Assembly (NCBI RefSeq): GCF_004682045.1
Contig: NZ_QUZT01000003.1
Span: forward strand, 124,001-188,000
From: Pseudomonas nabeulensis
GTDB lineage: Bacteria; Pseudomonadota; Gammaproteobacteria; Pseudomonadales; Pseudomonadaceae
DNA length: 64,000 bases
Direction: 5' to 3'
Both the position numbers and the translations under genes were made by a program. The notes under the pieces were generated by a model. That model made no database searches and was not told the origin of the DNA. It was given only the letters and a program-made list of their open reading frames with translations. Positions 1-8,819 of this stretch are shown one piece after another. Each line of letters begins with the position of its first letter. Position 1 is the stretch's first letter.

Positions 1-607
1 TACTGGCCGTCGCGAGCAGATCACCAACTTTGAAGGCCTGAACGGTGCACCGGCCTGGTCGCCGGATGGTTCGCGCCTGGCGTTCGTGTTGTCCAAAGAT
101 GGCAACCCGGATATCTATGTGATGAACATGGCTTCGCGTCAGATCAGTCGTGTTACCAGCGGCCCTGGCATCAACACTGAACCGTTCTGGGGCAAGGATG
201 GCTCGACCATCTTCTTTACCTCCGACCGCGGCGGCAAGCCACAAATCTATAAAGCAAGTGTTGGTGGTGGGGGCGCGGAACGCGTGACCTTTATTGGCAA
301 CTACAATGCTAATCCTAAACTTTCGGCTGATGAAAAGACGTTGGTGATGATTCACCGTCAGGATGGTTTCACTAATTTCCGAGTTGCGGCTCAGGATTTG
401 CAGCGTGGAACGGTAAAAATCCTTACAGACACCAACCTTGATGAGTCAGCCACTGTTGCGCCCAACGGCACCATGGTAATCTACGCCACCCGCCAGCAGG
501 GCCGGGGAGTCTTGATGCTCGTATCCATTAATGGACGCGTAAGGCTCCCACTTCCTACCGCTCAAGGCGAAGTCAGAGAACCATCCTGGTCCCCTTACCT
601 GAACTGA
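1..607 (+). CDS. tolB: TolB, C-terminal part (gene enters from the left)
   Basis: About 200 C-terminal residues of the periplasmic Tol-Pal protein TolB; the start lies outside the window. The fragment is made of repeated beta-propeller blades of the WSPDG / DIYVMN / PFWGKDG type, each ending in a short aspartate- and glycine-rich turn, and it ends in the typical PSWSPYLN tail. TolB binds Pal on the inner face of the outer membrane and links it to TolA during envelope constriction at division. Pal follows 55 bases downstream in the same direction, as expected for the tol-pal operon. Confidence 0.96.
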   Translation, partial: TGRREQITNFEGLNGAPAWSPDGSRLAFVLSKDGNPDIYVMNMASRQISRVTSGPGINTEPFWGKDGSTIFFTSDRGGKPQIYKASVGGGGAERVTFIGNYNANPKLSADEKTLVMIHRQDGFTNFRVAAQDLQRGTVKILTDTNLDESATVAPNGTMVIYATRQQGRGVLMLVSINGRVRLPLPTAQGEVREPSWSPYLN

Positions 608-662
608 CGCGGCGCTACAAAAAGAAGTACTTAACACACTGGGGTTCATTAGGAGTTTCACG

Positions 663-1163
663 ATGGAAATGCTGAAGTTTGGTAAGTTTGCTGCTCTGGC
701 TCTGGCTCTGTCCGTAGCCGTTGGTTGCTCGTCTAAAGGCGGCGACAATGCCGGTGAAGGCGCAGCTGTTGATCCAAACGCTGGTTACGGCGCTAACACT
801 GGTGCGGTTGACGGCTCCCTGAGCGAAGAAGCTGCTCTGCGCGCTATCACCACTTTCTACTTCGAATACGACAGTTCGGACCTGAAGCCAGAAGCCATGC
901 GCGCTCTGGACGTTCACGCGAAGGACCTGAAAGCTAACGGCGCTCGCGTTGTTCTGGAAGGTAACACTGACGAACGTGGTACTCGTGAGTACAACATGGC
1001 ACTGGGCGAGCGTCGTGCGAAAGCCGTTCAGCGCTACCTGGTACTGCAAGGTGTTGCTCCAGGCCAACTGGAACTGGTTTCCTACGGTAAAGAGCGTCCA
1101 GTTGCTACTGGCCACGACGAGCAGTCCTGGGCTCAAAACCGTCGCGTCGAACTGCGTAAGTAA
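663..1163 (+). CDS. pal: Peptidoglycan-associated lipoprotein Pal (OprL)
   Basis: 166 residues. The N-terminus is a lipoprotein signal with Cys22 as the predicted lipidation site (AVGC followed by SSKGG). A glycine/alanine-rich linker leads to an OmpA-like peptidoglycan-binding domain from about residue 62, with the hallmark [10 protein letters not shown] segment that holds the Asp and Arg contacting diaminopimelate. An AGGAG at 651-655 lies seven bases before the ATG and fixes the start. Pal anchors the outer membrane to the cell wall and partners TolB, encoded just upstream. Confidence 0.97.
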   Translation: MEMLKFGKFAALALALSVAVGCSSKGGDNAGEGAAVDPNAGYGANTGAVDGSLSEEAALRAITTFYFEYDSSDLKPEAMRALDVHAKDLKANGARVVLEGNTDERGTREYNMALGERRAKAVQRYLVLQGVAPGQLELVSYGKERPVATGHDEQSWAQNRRVELRK

Positions 1164-1169
1164 TTCGTC

Positions 1170-2003
1170 ATGCGAACGTGCCGTCGTGCTCTAACTGTAT
1201 TGGCTCTCAGCCTCGCACCGCTTGCGGTGTGGGCTGCGGTTCCTGTGGAAGATAGCAACTCTGGCTATAACAATAGCGGGAGCAGTTATCCGCCAGTGGG
1301 TTATGGCACGAACGGCGCCTATGCTGGGGGAGCGGCTACGTCCGCCCCCTCGGCACAGGGCGAGCTGTTCAATCAGCTGCAACGTATGCAGGATCAATTG
1401 TCCCAGCAACAGGGCACCATTGAAGTTCTGCAGAACCAAGTGAACCAGCTGAAGCAAGAAGGCCTGGAGCGTTACCAGGATCTTGATCGACGCATTGGAG
1501 CCGGTGTTCAACCTGCCGCAACTCCTGATAATTCTTCTACCGGTGGTGCGCCAAGTGCCGCCGCCGGTGGTGCAGCAGCGGGGGCGGCTGCCAGCCAAGC
1601 CCCTGCCGCGAGCAGCGAACCGGGTGATCCGGCGAAAGAAAAGCTGTATTACGATGCAGCCTTCGACCTGATCAAAGCCAAGGATTTCGATAAGGCCAGC
1701 AAGGCCTTTACCGCATTCCTGGGTCGCTACCCAAACAGCCAGTATGCGGGCAATGCTCAATACTGGTTGGGTGAGGTGAACCTGGCCAAGGGTGATTTGC
1801 AAGCAGCAGGCCAGGCGTTTGCCAAGGTCAGCCAGCTGTACCCCAAGCACGCCAAGGTGCCGGACTCGCTGTACAAACTCGCTGACGTAGAGCGCCGCCT
1901 GGGTCATACCGACAAGGTCAAAGGCATTCTGCAGCAGGTGGTGGCCCAGTATCCGGGTACTTCCGCTGCCCAGTTGGCCCAGCGGGACCTGCAGCGTTTG
2001 TAA
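1170..2003 (+). CDS. cpoB: Cell division coordinator CpoB (YbgF)
   Basis: 277 residues. A signal peptide (hydrophobic ALTVLALSLAPLAVWA) is followed by a coiled-coil trimerisation segment around residues 65-105 (glutamine-rich, LFNQLQRMQDQL), an alanine/glycine-rich linker, and a C-terminal TPR region from about residue 150 (YYDAAFDLIKAKDFDKAS, then GNAQYWLGE). CpoB works in the periplasm, where it coordinates PBP1B activity with Tol-driven outer-membrane constriction. It starts six bases after the pal stop with only a weak ribosome site, so translational coupling to pal is likely. A strong terminator follows. Confidence 0.94.
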   Translation: MRTCRRALTVLALSLAPLAVWAAVPVEDSNSGYNNSGSSYPPVGYGTNGAYAGGAATSAPSAQGELFNQLQRMQDQLSQQQGTIEVLQNQVNQLKQEGLERYQDLDRRIGAGVQPAATPDNSSTGGAPSAAAGGAAAGAAASQAPAASSEPGDPAKEKLYYDAAFDLIKAKDFDKASKAFTAFLGRYPNSQYAGNAQYWLGEVNLAKGDLQAAGQAFAKVSQLYPKHAKVPDSLYKLADVERRLGHTDKVKGILQQVVAQYPGTSAAQLAQRDLQRL

Positions 2004-2024
2004 GCAACGCAGCCCGTTTAGAAG

Positions 2025-2050
2025 AAACCCGCGCCTGGCGCGGGTTTTTT
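2025..2050 (+). terminator. Rho-independent terminator of the tol-pal-cpoB operon
   Basis: A ten-base-pair GC-rich stem (AAACCCGCGC / GCGCGGGTTT) with a three-base loop, followed by a run of T residues. It lies 21 bases after the cpoB stop. Confidence 0.93.
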
Positions 2051-2167
2051 CGTTAGAATCCACGCCCTTTTATGAAACACGCTTCTTGGGGCCTACGCGT
2101 TGGCGGGGTTCCTTGAAGTGCCTGACGGAGGCGGACAGCCTGTTTAGCTGTTACGCCCGTGGCGACT

Positions 2168-2815
2168 ATGCAAGACACATTACGTATTACCGAAGTTTTT
2201 TACTCGTTGCAGGGTGAAACGCGCACCGCTGGCCTGCCCACAGTATTCGTGCGCCTGACCGGTTGCCCGTTGCGTTGCCAATACTGCGACAGCGCCTACG
2301 CCTTCAGTGGCGGCACTGTGCGCACCCTTGACGACATCCTGGAGCAGGTTGCCGGTTACCGGCCGCGCTACGTCTGCGTGACGGGCGGTGAGCCCCTGGC
2401 CCAGCCCAATGCCATTCCTTTGCTCAAGCAGCTGTGTGACGCCGGCTACGAGGTGTCCCTGGAGACCAGTGGCGCCCTGGATATTTCCGCGGTAGACCCG
2501 CGCGTAAGCCGCGTGGTTGACCTCAAGACCCCGGACTCCAAGGAATCACACCGCAACCGCTACGAGAACATGGACTTGCTGACGGCCAACGATCAGGTCA
2601 AGTTCGTGATTTGTTCCCGCGACGATTACGACTGGGCGAACTCCAAGCTCATCCAGTACGGCCTGGACCGTCGCGCTGGCGAAGTGCTGTTCTCACCCAG
2701 CCACCACGACCTGAACGCGCGCGACCTGGCTGATTGGGTGGTTGCGGACAATCTACCGGTGCGCCTGCAATTGCAGCTGCATAAATACCTTTGGAATGAC
2801 GAGCCGGGACGCTGA
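2168..2815 (+). CDS. queE: 7-carboxy-7-deazaguanine synthase QueE
   Basis: About 215 residues. QueE is a radical SAM enzyme that converts 6-carboxytetrahydropterin to 7-carboxy-7-deazaguanine in queuosine biosynthesis. The CxxxCxxC cluster motif is visible as [11 protein letters not shown], followed by a glycine-rich VTGGEPL segment that binds SAM. The reading frame can also start at a GTG at 2159. I chose the ATG at 2168 because the known family begins with MQDTLRITE; neither start has a well-spaced Shine-Dalgarno. The stop is one base before the queC start, so the two genes are an operon. Confidence 0.95.
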   Translation: MQDTLRITEVFYSLQGETRTAGLPTVFVRLTGCPLRCQYCDSAYAFSGGTVRTLDDILEQVAGYRPRYVCVTGGEPLAQPNAIPLLKQLCDAGYEVSLETSGALDISAVDPRVSRVVDLKTPDSKESHRNRYENMDLLTANDQVKFVICSRDDYDWANSKLIQYGLDRRAGEVLFSPSHHDLNARDLADWVVADNLPVRLQLQLHKYLWNDEPGR

Positions 2816-2816
2816 T

Positions 2817-3506
2817 ATGACTGAGCCAACCAACGATCAAAAACGCGCTGTAATCCTGCTGTCCGGTGGCCTCGACTCCGCCACCGTGGTGGCCATGGCC
2901 CAGGCCGAAGGCTACAGCTGCTACACCATGAGCTTCGACTACGGCCAGCGCCACCGTGCCGAGTTGAACGCCGCCGCTCGCGTCGCCCGCGACATGGGGG
3001 TGGTCGAACACAAGGTGATTGGCCTGAACCTCAACGGCATCGGCGGCTCAGCGCTCACCGACAGCAGCATCGACGTACCGGAAGCTCCGGGCGAAGGTAT
3101 TCCAGTCACCTACGTGCCGGCCCGTAACACCGTTTTCCTGTCCCTGGCCCTTGGTTGGGCAGAAGTGCTTAACGCCCGCGATATCTTTATCGGCGTCAAC
3201 GCCGTGGACTATTCCGGCTACCCGGACTGCCGCCCAGAGTTCGTCGAGTCCTTCGAACGCATGGCCAACCTGGCGACAAAGGCCGGTGTAGAAGGGCAGG
3301 GCTTCCGCATCCTGGCGCCGCTGCAAAACCTCAGCAAGGCCGATATCGTGAAGGCTGGCGTAGGACTTGGCGTCGATTATTCGCTGACTGTTTCCTGCTA
3401 CCAGGCAGACGATGACGGCCGCGCTTGTGGGAAGTGCGACAGCTGCCGACTGCGTGCAGAAGGCTTCCAAGCGGCCGGTTTTACGGACCCAACGCGTTAT
3501 TTCTGA
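2817..3506 (+). CDS. queC: 7-cyano-7-deazaguanine synthase QueC
   Basis: 229 residues. QueC is the ATP-dependent ligase that turns 7-carboxy-7-deazaguanine into preQ0. The N-terminal PP-loop SGGLDSAT is present at residues 16-23, and the C-terminal zinc site is seen as the cysteines of [17 protein letters not shown]. The longer open frame from 2742 overlaps queE and has no ribosome site; the ATG at 2817, directly after the queE stop, matches the usual family length. Confidence 0.96.
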   Translation: MTEPTNDQKRAVILLSGGLDSATVVAMAQAEGYSCYTMSFDYGQRHRAELNAAARVARDMGVVEHKVIGLNLNGIGGSALTDSSIDVPEAPGEGIPVTYVPARNTVFLSLALGWAEVLNARDIFIGVNAVDYSGYPDCRPEFVESFERMANLATKAGVEGQGFRILAPLQNLSKADIVKAGVGLGVDYSLTVSCYQADDDGRACGKCDSCRLRAEGFQAAGFTDPTRYF

Positions 3507-3524
3507 TTTATTTCAAATAAGGTG

Positions 3525-3552
3525 TTGAATAATCCTTAGAAATCAGTATTAT
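3525..3552 (+). promoter_or_regulatory. Candidate sigma-70 promoter of the tRNA-Lys gene
   Basis: TTGAAT at 3525-3530 and TATTAT at 3547-3552 are separated by 16 bases, and the tRNA starts 17 bases after the -10 element. The spacing and position fit a stable-RNA promoter; this is inference from sequence. Confidence 0.6.
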
Positions 3553-3569
3553 ACGCGCCACCACACAGC

Positions 3570-3645
3570 GGGTCGTTAGCTCAGTTGGTAGAGCAGTTGG
3601 CTTTTAACCAATTGGTCGTAGGTTCGAATCCCACACGACCCACCA
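3570..3645 (+). tRNA. tRNA-Lys (anticodon TTT)
   Basis: 76 bases with a seven-base-pair acceptor stem (GGGTCGT / ACGACCC), a D arm containing AGCTCAGTTGGTAGAGC, an anticodon loop CTTTTAA with anticodon TTT, a T arm with GGTTCGAATCC, and an encoded CCA end. No tRNA partner gene is seen beside it. Confidence 0.97.
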
Positions 3646-3654
3646 TTTTTGGCG

Positions 3655-3709
3655 GTTTAGAAAATCCGGAAGGCCCACGCAAGTGAGGATTTCCGGGTTT
3701 TTTTTTGCC
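3655..3709 (+). repeat. Terminator-bearing direct repeat, copy 1
   Basis: 55 bases just downstream of the tRNA. The core is a TCCGGAA / TTCCGG inverted repeat, a spacer with CCCACGCAAGTG, and a run of nine T residues, so it probably terminates the tRNA transcript. A diverged copy in the same orientation lies at 8819-8873; roughly four of five positions match, including the trailing GCC. The pair encloses the 5-kb accessory block. Confidence 0.75.
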
Positions 3710-3830
3710 CGCGATTTCATCTCGGTTGTGGTTGATACCCATGGCTTCGGTCTATCCTTTCTCGCTGGCTGTAGCGGGCAGGGCATACCGGGGAGGTGTG
3801 AGTGGCCGTAATTGTGCGGGTGTCGGGCGA

Positions 3831-4445
3831 ATGAAGCATGTCAGGTTGATACGCCACGGAGAAAGCGCCGCCAATGCCGGCGCGCCAAGCCAGGATCACG
3901 CGACTATCCCCCTTACGGCAAAGGGCGTCGAACAGGCCTGTCAGGTGGCCCGTTCCTTCGTTCGGGCGCCTGCTTTGATTGTTGCCTCGCCGTTCTCCCG
4001 GGCGCATTCAACCGCGATGGCAACGGTCGCGAACTTTGCGGTCAGTGCGTTCGAGACCTGGCCCATCCACGAATTCACTTACCTTGAACCTGCGCGGTGC
4101 GCCAACACAACGGTTGCCCAGCGTCGCGCCTGGGTCGAGGCCTATTGGTCTCGGGCAGACCCGGCATTCAGGGAGGGTGAAGGCGCGGAGTCATTCCTGG
4201 ACTTTATCGACAGGGCGCAATCTTTCCTGGACCGATTGGCGCGGTATCCGGCCCGCGATATCGCAGCATTTTCCCATGGGCAGTTCATCAACGCCGTAGC
4301 CTGGTTGATCGAGCGCAAGCCGCAGCGCATTGATGGCCAGGCCATGGCCGACTGGCGTGGCTATGAAATAAGCAACCCTGTGCTTAACGGTGGCGGATAC
4401 AGCCTATCCAGGTCGTCCGGCGAAGGTGCGTGGCAAATAATCTGA
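3831..4445 (+). CDS. Histidine phosphatase family protein
   Basis: 204 residues of the phosphoglycerate-mutase-like superfamily. The catalytic LIRHGES motif is at residues 6-12 and supplies the phosphorylated histidine (His9). The second catalytic histidine is visible in AAFSHGQF. The fold is short, without signal peptide or membrane segment, so a cytosolic phosphatase is likely; the substrate cannot be told. The open frame extends upstream to 3705, but the RHG motif sits correctly only with a start near 3831. A GTG at 3798 is an alternative, and ribosome sites are weak for both. The gene lies in a block bounded by direct repeats. Confidence 0.85.
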   Translation: MKHVRLIRHGESAANAGAPSQDHATIPLTAKGVEQACQVARSFVRAPALIVASPFSRAHSTAMATVANFAVSAFETWPIHEFTYLEPARCANTTVAQRRAWVEAYWSRADPAFREGEGAESFLDFIDRAQSFLDRLARYPARDIAAFSHGQFINAVAWLIERKPQRIDGQAMADWRGYEISNPVLNGGGYSLSRSSGEGAWQII

Positions 4446-4466
4446 TCAAGCTGCGAGGCGTATCGA

Positions 4467-4811
4467 ATGGATAGAGCCCATCGTCCGCTCTCTGCGAGAG
4501 ATGTGTGTGAGGTGCTGCGCGAGGTCACGTGGGGGCGGAGCGTCATGACCAGGGTGGGGCAGCCGTCGTGGGATGAGCTGCATGCCGGTCATTTAACCGT
4601 CGAAGTCGACGGTTGGCGTATCTCGATTTACAGCGACGGCGGTGCGTTGAGCTACTGCCAGGCGTGTATCAGTCCGGATGGGTTACGTTGGTCGTTTGAC
4701 GCGGGTGACAGGTATGGGACTGATCCGGTGGCGTTGCTGTCCACTTGGGAGCATAAAACCCTGGAGGGGCTGTTGAAGGTCATTGGCATTGGTGAAGACT
4801 ACCCTGGATGA
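4467..4811 (+). CDS. Small hypothetical protein (DUF7693-like)
   Basis: 114 residues, no signal peptide or membrane segment. It has a central SWDELHAGHLTVEVDGW segment, an aromatic/cysteine patch SYCQACISPDG, and a C-terminal TDPVALLSTWEH. This pattern resembles a family of small Pseudomonas proteins that I recall as DUF7693, without known function. It starts 21 bases after the histidine phosphatase in the same direction, so the two may be co-transcribed. The family assignment is from memory. Confidence 0.7.
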   Translation: MDRAHRPLSARDVCEVLREVTWGRSVMTRVGQPSWDELHAGHLTVEVDGWRISIYSDGGALSYCQACISPDGLRWSFDAGDRYGTDPVALLSTWEHKTLEGLLKVIGIGEDYPG

Positions 4812-4830
4812 CAGGCCTCGTGCGTTGATG

Positions 4831-4845
4831 TGAGAATCATTACCA
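4831..4845 (+). promoter_or_regulatory. Fur box upstream of the sigma/anti-sigma/receptor genes
   Basis: TGAGAATCATTACCA matches the 7-1-7 Fur consensus TGATAAT-N-ATTATCA at 12 of 14 positions. It lies 35 bases before the sigma factor start, next to AT-rich sequence that could hold the promoter. Iron-replete Fur should therefore repress this operon. Confidence 0.8.
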
Positions 4846-4879
4846 ATTATGATTCGCTCTTCTTTAGGGGAGGCGAGTA

Positions 4880-5386
4880 GTGAGTGATGATCGTCTAGGG
4901 CTGCTTTATACAGAGCACAACCGGTGGCTCAAAGGTTGGCTTTATCAGCGCCTGGGTTGCAACAGCCAGGCGGCGGACCTGGCGCAGGATACGTTCCTGC
5001 GCATCCTCACTTCCCAGCGCAAAACCGGTGAAAAGCTGATCCTGGAGCGTCCCCGTGCGTATCTGGCGACGGTGGGGCAGCGCCTGGTCTGCGATTATTT
5101 TCGCCGCCAGTCCCTGGAACGAGCCTACCTTGAGATGCTCGCCACGCTGCCCGAAGGGTTTTCGCTGTCCCCGGAAGAGCAGTGGCACATGCGCGAAACG
5201 CTGTTGCAGCTTGATGCCATGCTTGATCGCTTGAAGCCTGTCGTGCGGACGGTGTTCTTGCTGGCGCAGCTCGATGGCTTGACCTACCTGCAAATCGCCC
5301 GCGAGCTGGGTATCGGCGAGCGTACGGTCAAGCGGCACATGGCGACTGCCTTTGAGGCCTGTATTTTGAACGACGTGACGTTCTGA
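4880..5386 (+). CDS. FecI-type extracytoplasmic-function sigma factor
   Basis: 168 residues. Region 2 is visible near the N-terminus (AADLAQDTFLRIL and YLATVGQRLVCDYFRR), and region 4 with its helix-turn-helix near the C-terminus (LDGLTYLQIARELGIGERTVKRHM). It belongs to the iron-starvation sigma class that transcribes a TonB receptor gene when a ferric siderophore is sensed. The start is GTG, fixed by a GGGGAGG at 4867-4873 six bases upstream. Its stop overlaps the start of the anti-sigma gene by one base. The preceding Fur box fits iron control. Confidence 0.93.
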   Translation: MSDDRLGLLYTEHNRWLKGWLYQRLGCNSQAADLAQDTFLRILTSQRKTGEKLILERPRAYLATVGQRLVCDYFRRQSLERAYLEMLATLPEGFSLSPEEQWHMRETLLQLDAMLDRLKPVVRTVFLLAQLDGLTYLQIARELGIGERTVKRHMATAFEACILNDVTF

Positions 5387-6318
5387 TGTCTGCGCCAATC
5401 AGTCGAGAGGTTGCCCGCCAGGCTGCCCATTGGTTTGTGCTGATGCACGAGCAACCTTTGAGTGCGGCGCAGCAGCAGGCGTGCGCGCGATGGCGTGCGA
5501 CCGACCCTGAGCATGAGCGCGCCTGGCAACGTGTGCAGCATGTGCAGCAACAGCTGGGCGGCCTGCCTGCGTCTGTTGCCCTCGGCACCCTTAATCGTGA
5601 ACGGCGCCAAGCGTTGAAGGCGCTGCTGGTATTGGCGGCGATTGCGCCTGCTGGCTACCTGGCTTACCGCGCCGGCACCCAGCAAGGCTGGATGGCGGAT
5701 TACCGCACGGCGGTAGGTGAGCGGCACCAGCTGACGCTCGCGGATGGCAGTCGGGTCAACCTGAACACCGATAGCGCCATCGATGTGCGCTTTGACGCCG
5801 GGCAGCGCCTGATCCGTCTGGTTCGCGGGGAGATTGTTATCACCACCGGCGCGGATGCTGCGCAGCGCCCACTCAGGGTGGTCAGCGAGCAAGGGGTCAT
5901 GGAGCCTTTGGGCACCCGCTTTGGTGTGCGCCAGCTCGACGGCATCACGCAGTTGGCGGTATTGCAAGGCCGTGTGCGCGCCACCCCTGCGCATGCAGCT
6001 TCACACGTAGTAACGGCTGGGGAGCAGTTGAGTTTCAGTGCTGCCAGCTTTGGACCTGTGCGGCCCGCCAGTGAGCTGGCTACGCGTTGGACCCAGGGCC
6101 AGTTGGTGGCTGAAGATTTGCCGCTGCGCGATTTCCTGCAAGAGTTGACTCGCTACCGTCCCGGACGACTGCACTGTGATGACAGTGTCTCGGATCTGCG
6201 TATCAGTGGCGGCTTCCAGCTCGACAACACCGACGCAATTCTCGCTGCGTTGCCGACGACGCTGCCGGTCAGCGTGAGTTATCGAACCCGCTATTGGGTG
6301 ACGGTAAGCCGGGCATGA
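5386..6318 (+). CDS. FecR-type anti-sigma regulator
   Basis: 310 residues. The N-terminal cytoplasmic segment has the typical DUF4880 pattern (WFVLMHEQPLSAAQQQA, then HERAWQRV). A single membrane segment lies around residues 78-98 (LLVLAAIAPAGYLAYRAG). The periplasmic FecR domain follows (GERHQLTLADGSRVNLNTDS, LVRGEIVITT). In this family the periplasmic part senses the signalling domain of the receptor and releases the cognate sigma factor. It overlaps the sigma gene by one base, which implies coupled translation. Confidence 0.93.
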   Translation: MSAPISREVARQAAHWFVLMHEQPLSAAQQQACARWRATDPEHERAWQRVQHVQQQLGGLPASVALGTLNRERRQALKALLVLAAIAPAGYLAYRAGTQQGWMADYRTAVGERHQLTLADGSRVNLNTDSAIDVRFDAGQRLIRLVRGEIVITTGADAAQRPLRVVSEQGVMEPLGTRFGVRQLDGITQLAVLQGRVRATPAHAASHVVTAGEQLSFSAASFGPVRPASELATRWTQGQLVAEDLPLRDFLQELTRYRPGRLHCDDSVSDLRISGGFQLDNTDAILAALPTTLPVSVSYRTRYWVTVSRA

Positions 6319-6348
6319 GATTTTTTGGCCCGTTTTCTTTCGGTGCTC

Positions 6349-6382
6349 GTCCTTAGTTGTGAATCGGTAATCACCCAAGGAC
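6349..6382 (+). promoter_or_regulatory. Hairpin covering the ribosome site of the receptor gene
   Basis: GTCCTT at 6349-6354 can pair with AAGGAC at 6377-6382, and an inner GTGA / TCAC pair extends the stem. The right arm contains the AAGGA that would serve as Shine-Dalgarno for the receptor ATG at 6393. This structure could restrict translation. The pairing is seen in the sequence; the effect is inferred. Confidence 0.45.
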
Positions 6383-6392
6383 AACCCGCTCC

Positions 6393-8789
6393 ATGACTCT
6401 CCCTAAACTTCCGCTCGCCGCGTCATTGCTCGCCCTTGCCCTGGCGGTCCCGCCGCTGTGTGCCCACGCAGAAGAGGTGGCTCGCCCTTACAGTGTCCAG
6501 CCGGCCAGCCTGAGCCAGGCGCTCGCCGGTTTCAGTGCGCAGGCCGGGATTACCGTGCAGTTCGTCCCGGGGTTGGTTCAAGGGTTGAGTTCGCCAGGGT
6601 TGGACGGTGACTACAATGTGGAGCAGGGCTTGGCCGCACTGCTGGCGGGCTCGGGGCTCGGCGCCGTCAAAATCGGTGATGGGGTCTATGGGGTGGTCAA
6701 GGTCAGTGCCGATGCTGGCGGTACGATGACGCTGCCGGACATTGATATCACCGGCCGTCACGCCGCTGCCGACGGTTCTGAGGCGGCCGGTTATGTGAGT
6801 GAAAACATCAGCAATGTGGGTGCCTTGGGTGGCATGAAGTTGCAGGACACACCGTACTCCATGAGCGTGACCTCCCAGGCATTGCTCAAGAATTTGCTCG
6901 CGACTTCCACCGACGATGTGCTCAAGCACAACCCGTTCACCCAGTTGTATTCCCCCAAAAGTGCCGGTTATGCCAGTGCCGTGACCATTCGCGGTTTTGG
7001 CAGCTCCGCCAGCCTGAATATCGCCAACGACGGCCTGCGTTTCAGCACATTGGCGGATGCTGGCAACTTCATCGAGGACACTGAGCAGTTGGAGGTCATC
7101 ACAGGCCTCACCGGTTTCCTGTACGGCCCGGCATCGCCCGGCGGCCTGGCCAACTACGTACTCAAGCGGCCGACCTACCAACGCTACAACAGCGTCACTC
7201 TGGGCAATGCTGGTGGCGACAACTATTACCTGCACGGCGACTTCGGCGGCCCCATCGACAGCGAAGGCAAATTCGCCTACCGCCTCAACGTCCTGACCCA
7301 GGACGGCGAGACCGCGATGGACCTGCAAAAGCGTCGCCGGCAAATGGTCAGCCTCGCCCTGGATTGGAATATCAGCGACGACCTGCAAGTGCAATTCGAC
7401 GCGTCTCACAAAGAGAGCCTGACCCGCGGCCTTACCAGCTACTGGTTCTTTGCCAACGAGGCGTACCGTCCGGGCGCCTCTTCCCTGGATACCGACAAGC
7501 TGTACAGCCAGAAATGGGCGTTCTCCAAGAACCAGACCGACAAGGCTGGCGTGCGCGTCAAATGGCGCCTTAATGATACGTTCAGCCTGCGTTCGGCCTT
7601 CGCCGCACAGCAATACACTCAGGAGTACACCTACACCGGCCCGCAGGTCGACGCGCCGGGTCGATATACCCAGCCGCTGTATGCGTTTGCACCGATTGAA
7701 ACCCAGGAATATTCGGGCTATCTGTTCCTCGACTCACAGTTTGCGACCGGCCCCTTGAGTCACAAGATGACGCTGGGCTATCAGGGTAATTCCGCACGCA
7801 GCCTGATGTACGAAGACCATATACCCAGCCAGCAATACAGCTCGGTGACCGGCCCGGCGATCTCCCTCGATCAGCAGCCGCAGGTCGGCAAGCCGGGTTA
7901 CTCGATTGGTCATGGTGCTCAACATATCTCCAGCACTTCCGACACTCACAACCTGTTGATTGGCGACATCATCACCTTTAACGAGCAGTGGTCGACGATC
8001 CTTGGTGTCACTCGCACCCAGATCACCTCGTACAACAATGACTTCATCTATTCGGCCACGCCGCGCAAGACCGAGTATGACAAGAGCACCACTTCCCCCA
8101 GTGTGTCGTTGATCTATAAGCCAGTGCCCTGGCTGACCACCTACGCTACCTACATCGAGGGGTTGCAAAGTGGCGGCATCGCGCCGTCCAGGGCAGTCAA
8201 CGCCGGCAGTGCCCTGGCACCGCAGATCAGCGAGCAGTACGAGATCGGCGCCAAGGCCACGCTTGGCGATACGCTGTTCACCCTGGCGCTGTTCAACATC
8301 GACAAGCCCAATGCCTACACCAGCTCGGCGCGTGTCTATGTTCAGGATGGACGCCAGGAAAACAATGGCTTGGAGTTCAGCGTTACCGGCAAGGTTACGC
8401 CGCAATTGACCCTGATCAGCGGCTTTACCCTGTTGGATCCGAAGGTGAAAAAGGCTGCGACGGTGGCCAATGACGGCAACTCGCCGATCAACGTGGCCAA
8501 GCAATTAGCCAAGGTGTATGCCGAATATGACGTGGCCTCCGCGCCGGGCTTTGCGATCACGGGTGGGGCCTTCTACACGGGCAAGCAATACGCCGATGAA
8601 GCCAACAACTACACCTTGCCGTCCTTCACCACCTTCGATGCGGGCGCACGCTATCGCCTGCCGCTGGGCACAAGCGACCTGACGTTGCGCATGAACGTCA
8701 GCAACCTGACCGACAAGAAATACTGGCTCAACAGCAGCTATCTGGGGGATCCGCGTACGGTTGCGTTTTCTGCGCAGCTGGAGTTCTGA
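6393..8789 (+). CDS. TonB-dependent siderophore receptor with signalling domain
   Basis: 798 residues. A signal peptide ends near residue 26 (AHA before EEVARPY). An STN signalling domain follows (PASLSQALAGFSAQAGITVQF), then a TonB-box and plug region (LQDTPYSMSVTSQALL, VTIRGFG, LEVITGLTGFLYGPASPGG), and a beta-barrel ending in the outer-membrane sorting residue Phe (VAFSAQLEF). The extra STN domain is the mark of FpvA/FoxA/FecA-like transducing receptors and fits the sigma/anti-sigma pair just upstream. The siderophore is unknown; no siderophore biosynthesis gene is in the window. Likely outer-membrane uptake of a ferric xenosiderophore. Confidence 0.94.
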   Translation: MTLPKLPLAASLLALALAVPPLCAHAEEVARPYSVQPASLSQALAGFSAQAGITVQFVPGLVQGLSSPGLDGDYNVEQGLAALLAGSGLGAVKIGDGVYGVVKVSADAGGTMTLPDIDITGRHAAADGSEAAGYVSENISNVGALGGMKLQDTPYSMSVTSQALLKNLLATSTDDVLKHNPFTQLYSPKSAGYASAVTIRGFGSSASLNIANDGLRFSTLADAGNFIEDTEQLEVITGLTGFLYGPASPGGLANYVLKRPTYQRYNSVTLGNAGGDNYYLHGDFGGPIDSEGKFAYRLNVLTQDGETAMDLQKRRRQMVSLALDWNISDDLQVQFDASHKESLTRGLTSYWFFANEAYRPGASSLDTDKLYSQKWAFSKNQTDKAGVRVKWRLNDTFSLRSAFAAQQYTQEYTYTGPQVDAPGRYTQPLYAFAPIETQEYSGYLFLDSQFATGPLSHKMTLGYQGNSARSLMYEDHIPSQQYSSVTGPAISLDQQPQVGKPGYSIGHGAQHISSTSDTHNLLIGDIITFNEQWSTILGVTRTQITSYNNDFIYSATPRKTEYDKSTTSPSVSLIYKPVPWLTTYATYIEGLQSGGIAPSRAVNAGSALAPQISEQYEIGAKATLGDTLFTLALFNIDKPNAYTSSARVYVQDGRQENNGLEFSVTGKVTPQLTLISGFTLLDPKVKKAATVANDGNSPINVAKQLAKVYAEYDVASAPGFAITGGAFYTGKQYADEANNYTLPSFTTFDAGARYRLPLGTSDLTLRMNVSNLTDKKYWLNSSYLGDPRTVAFSAQLEF

Positions 8790-8802
8790 TCGACGCGTAC
8801 GG

Positions 8803-8819
8803 CCCACTGTTTCAGTGGG
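8803..8819 (+). terminator. Hairpin after the TonB receptor gene
   Basis: Perfect seven-base-pair stem CCCACTG / CAGTGGG with a three-base loop, 13 bases after the receptor stop. It has no T run of its own and precedes the terminator-bearing repeat copy 2, so the two may act in tandem. Confidence 0.6.

Noticed and set aside
2054..2158. Possible preQ1 riboswitch before queE
   Set aside because: The leader has small inverted pieces, but I could not draw the short stem and A-rich tail of preQ1 class I or the motifs of the other classes.
3570..3645. Integrative element at the tRNA-Lys
   Set aside because: No integrase and no repeated tRNA 3' end was found in the window. The repeat downstream is a terminator element, not a copy of the tRNA.
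3604..3786. Small minus-strand frame over the tRNA and the first terminator repeat
   Set aside because: It overlaps a tRNA and a terminator. A similar peptide appears opposite the second repeat copy only because the DNA repeat is shared.
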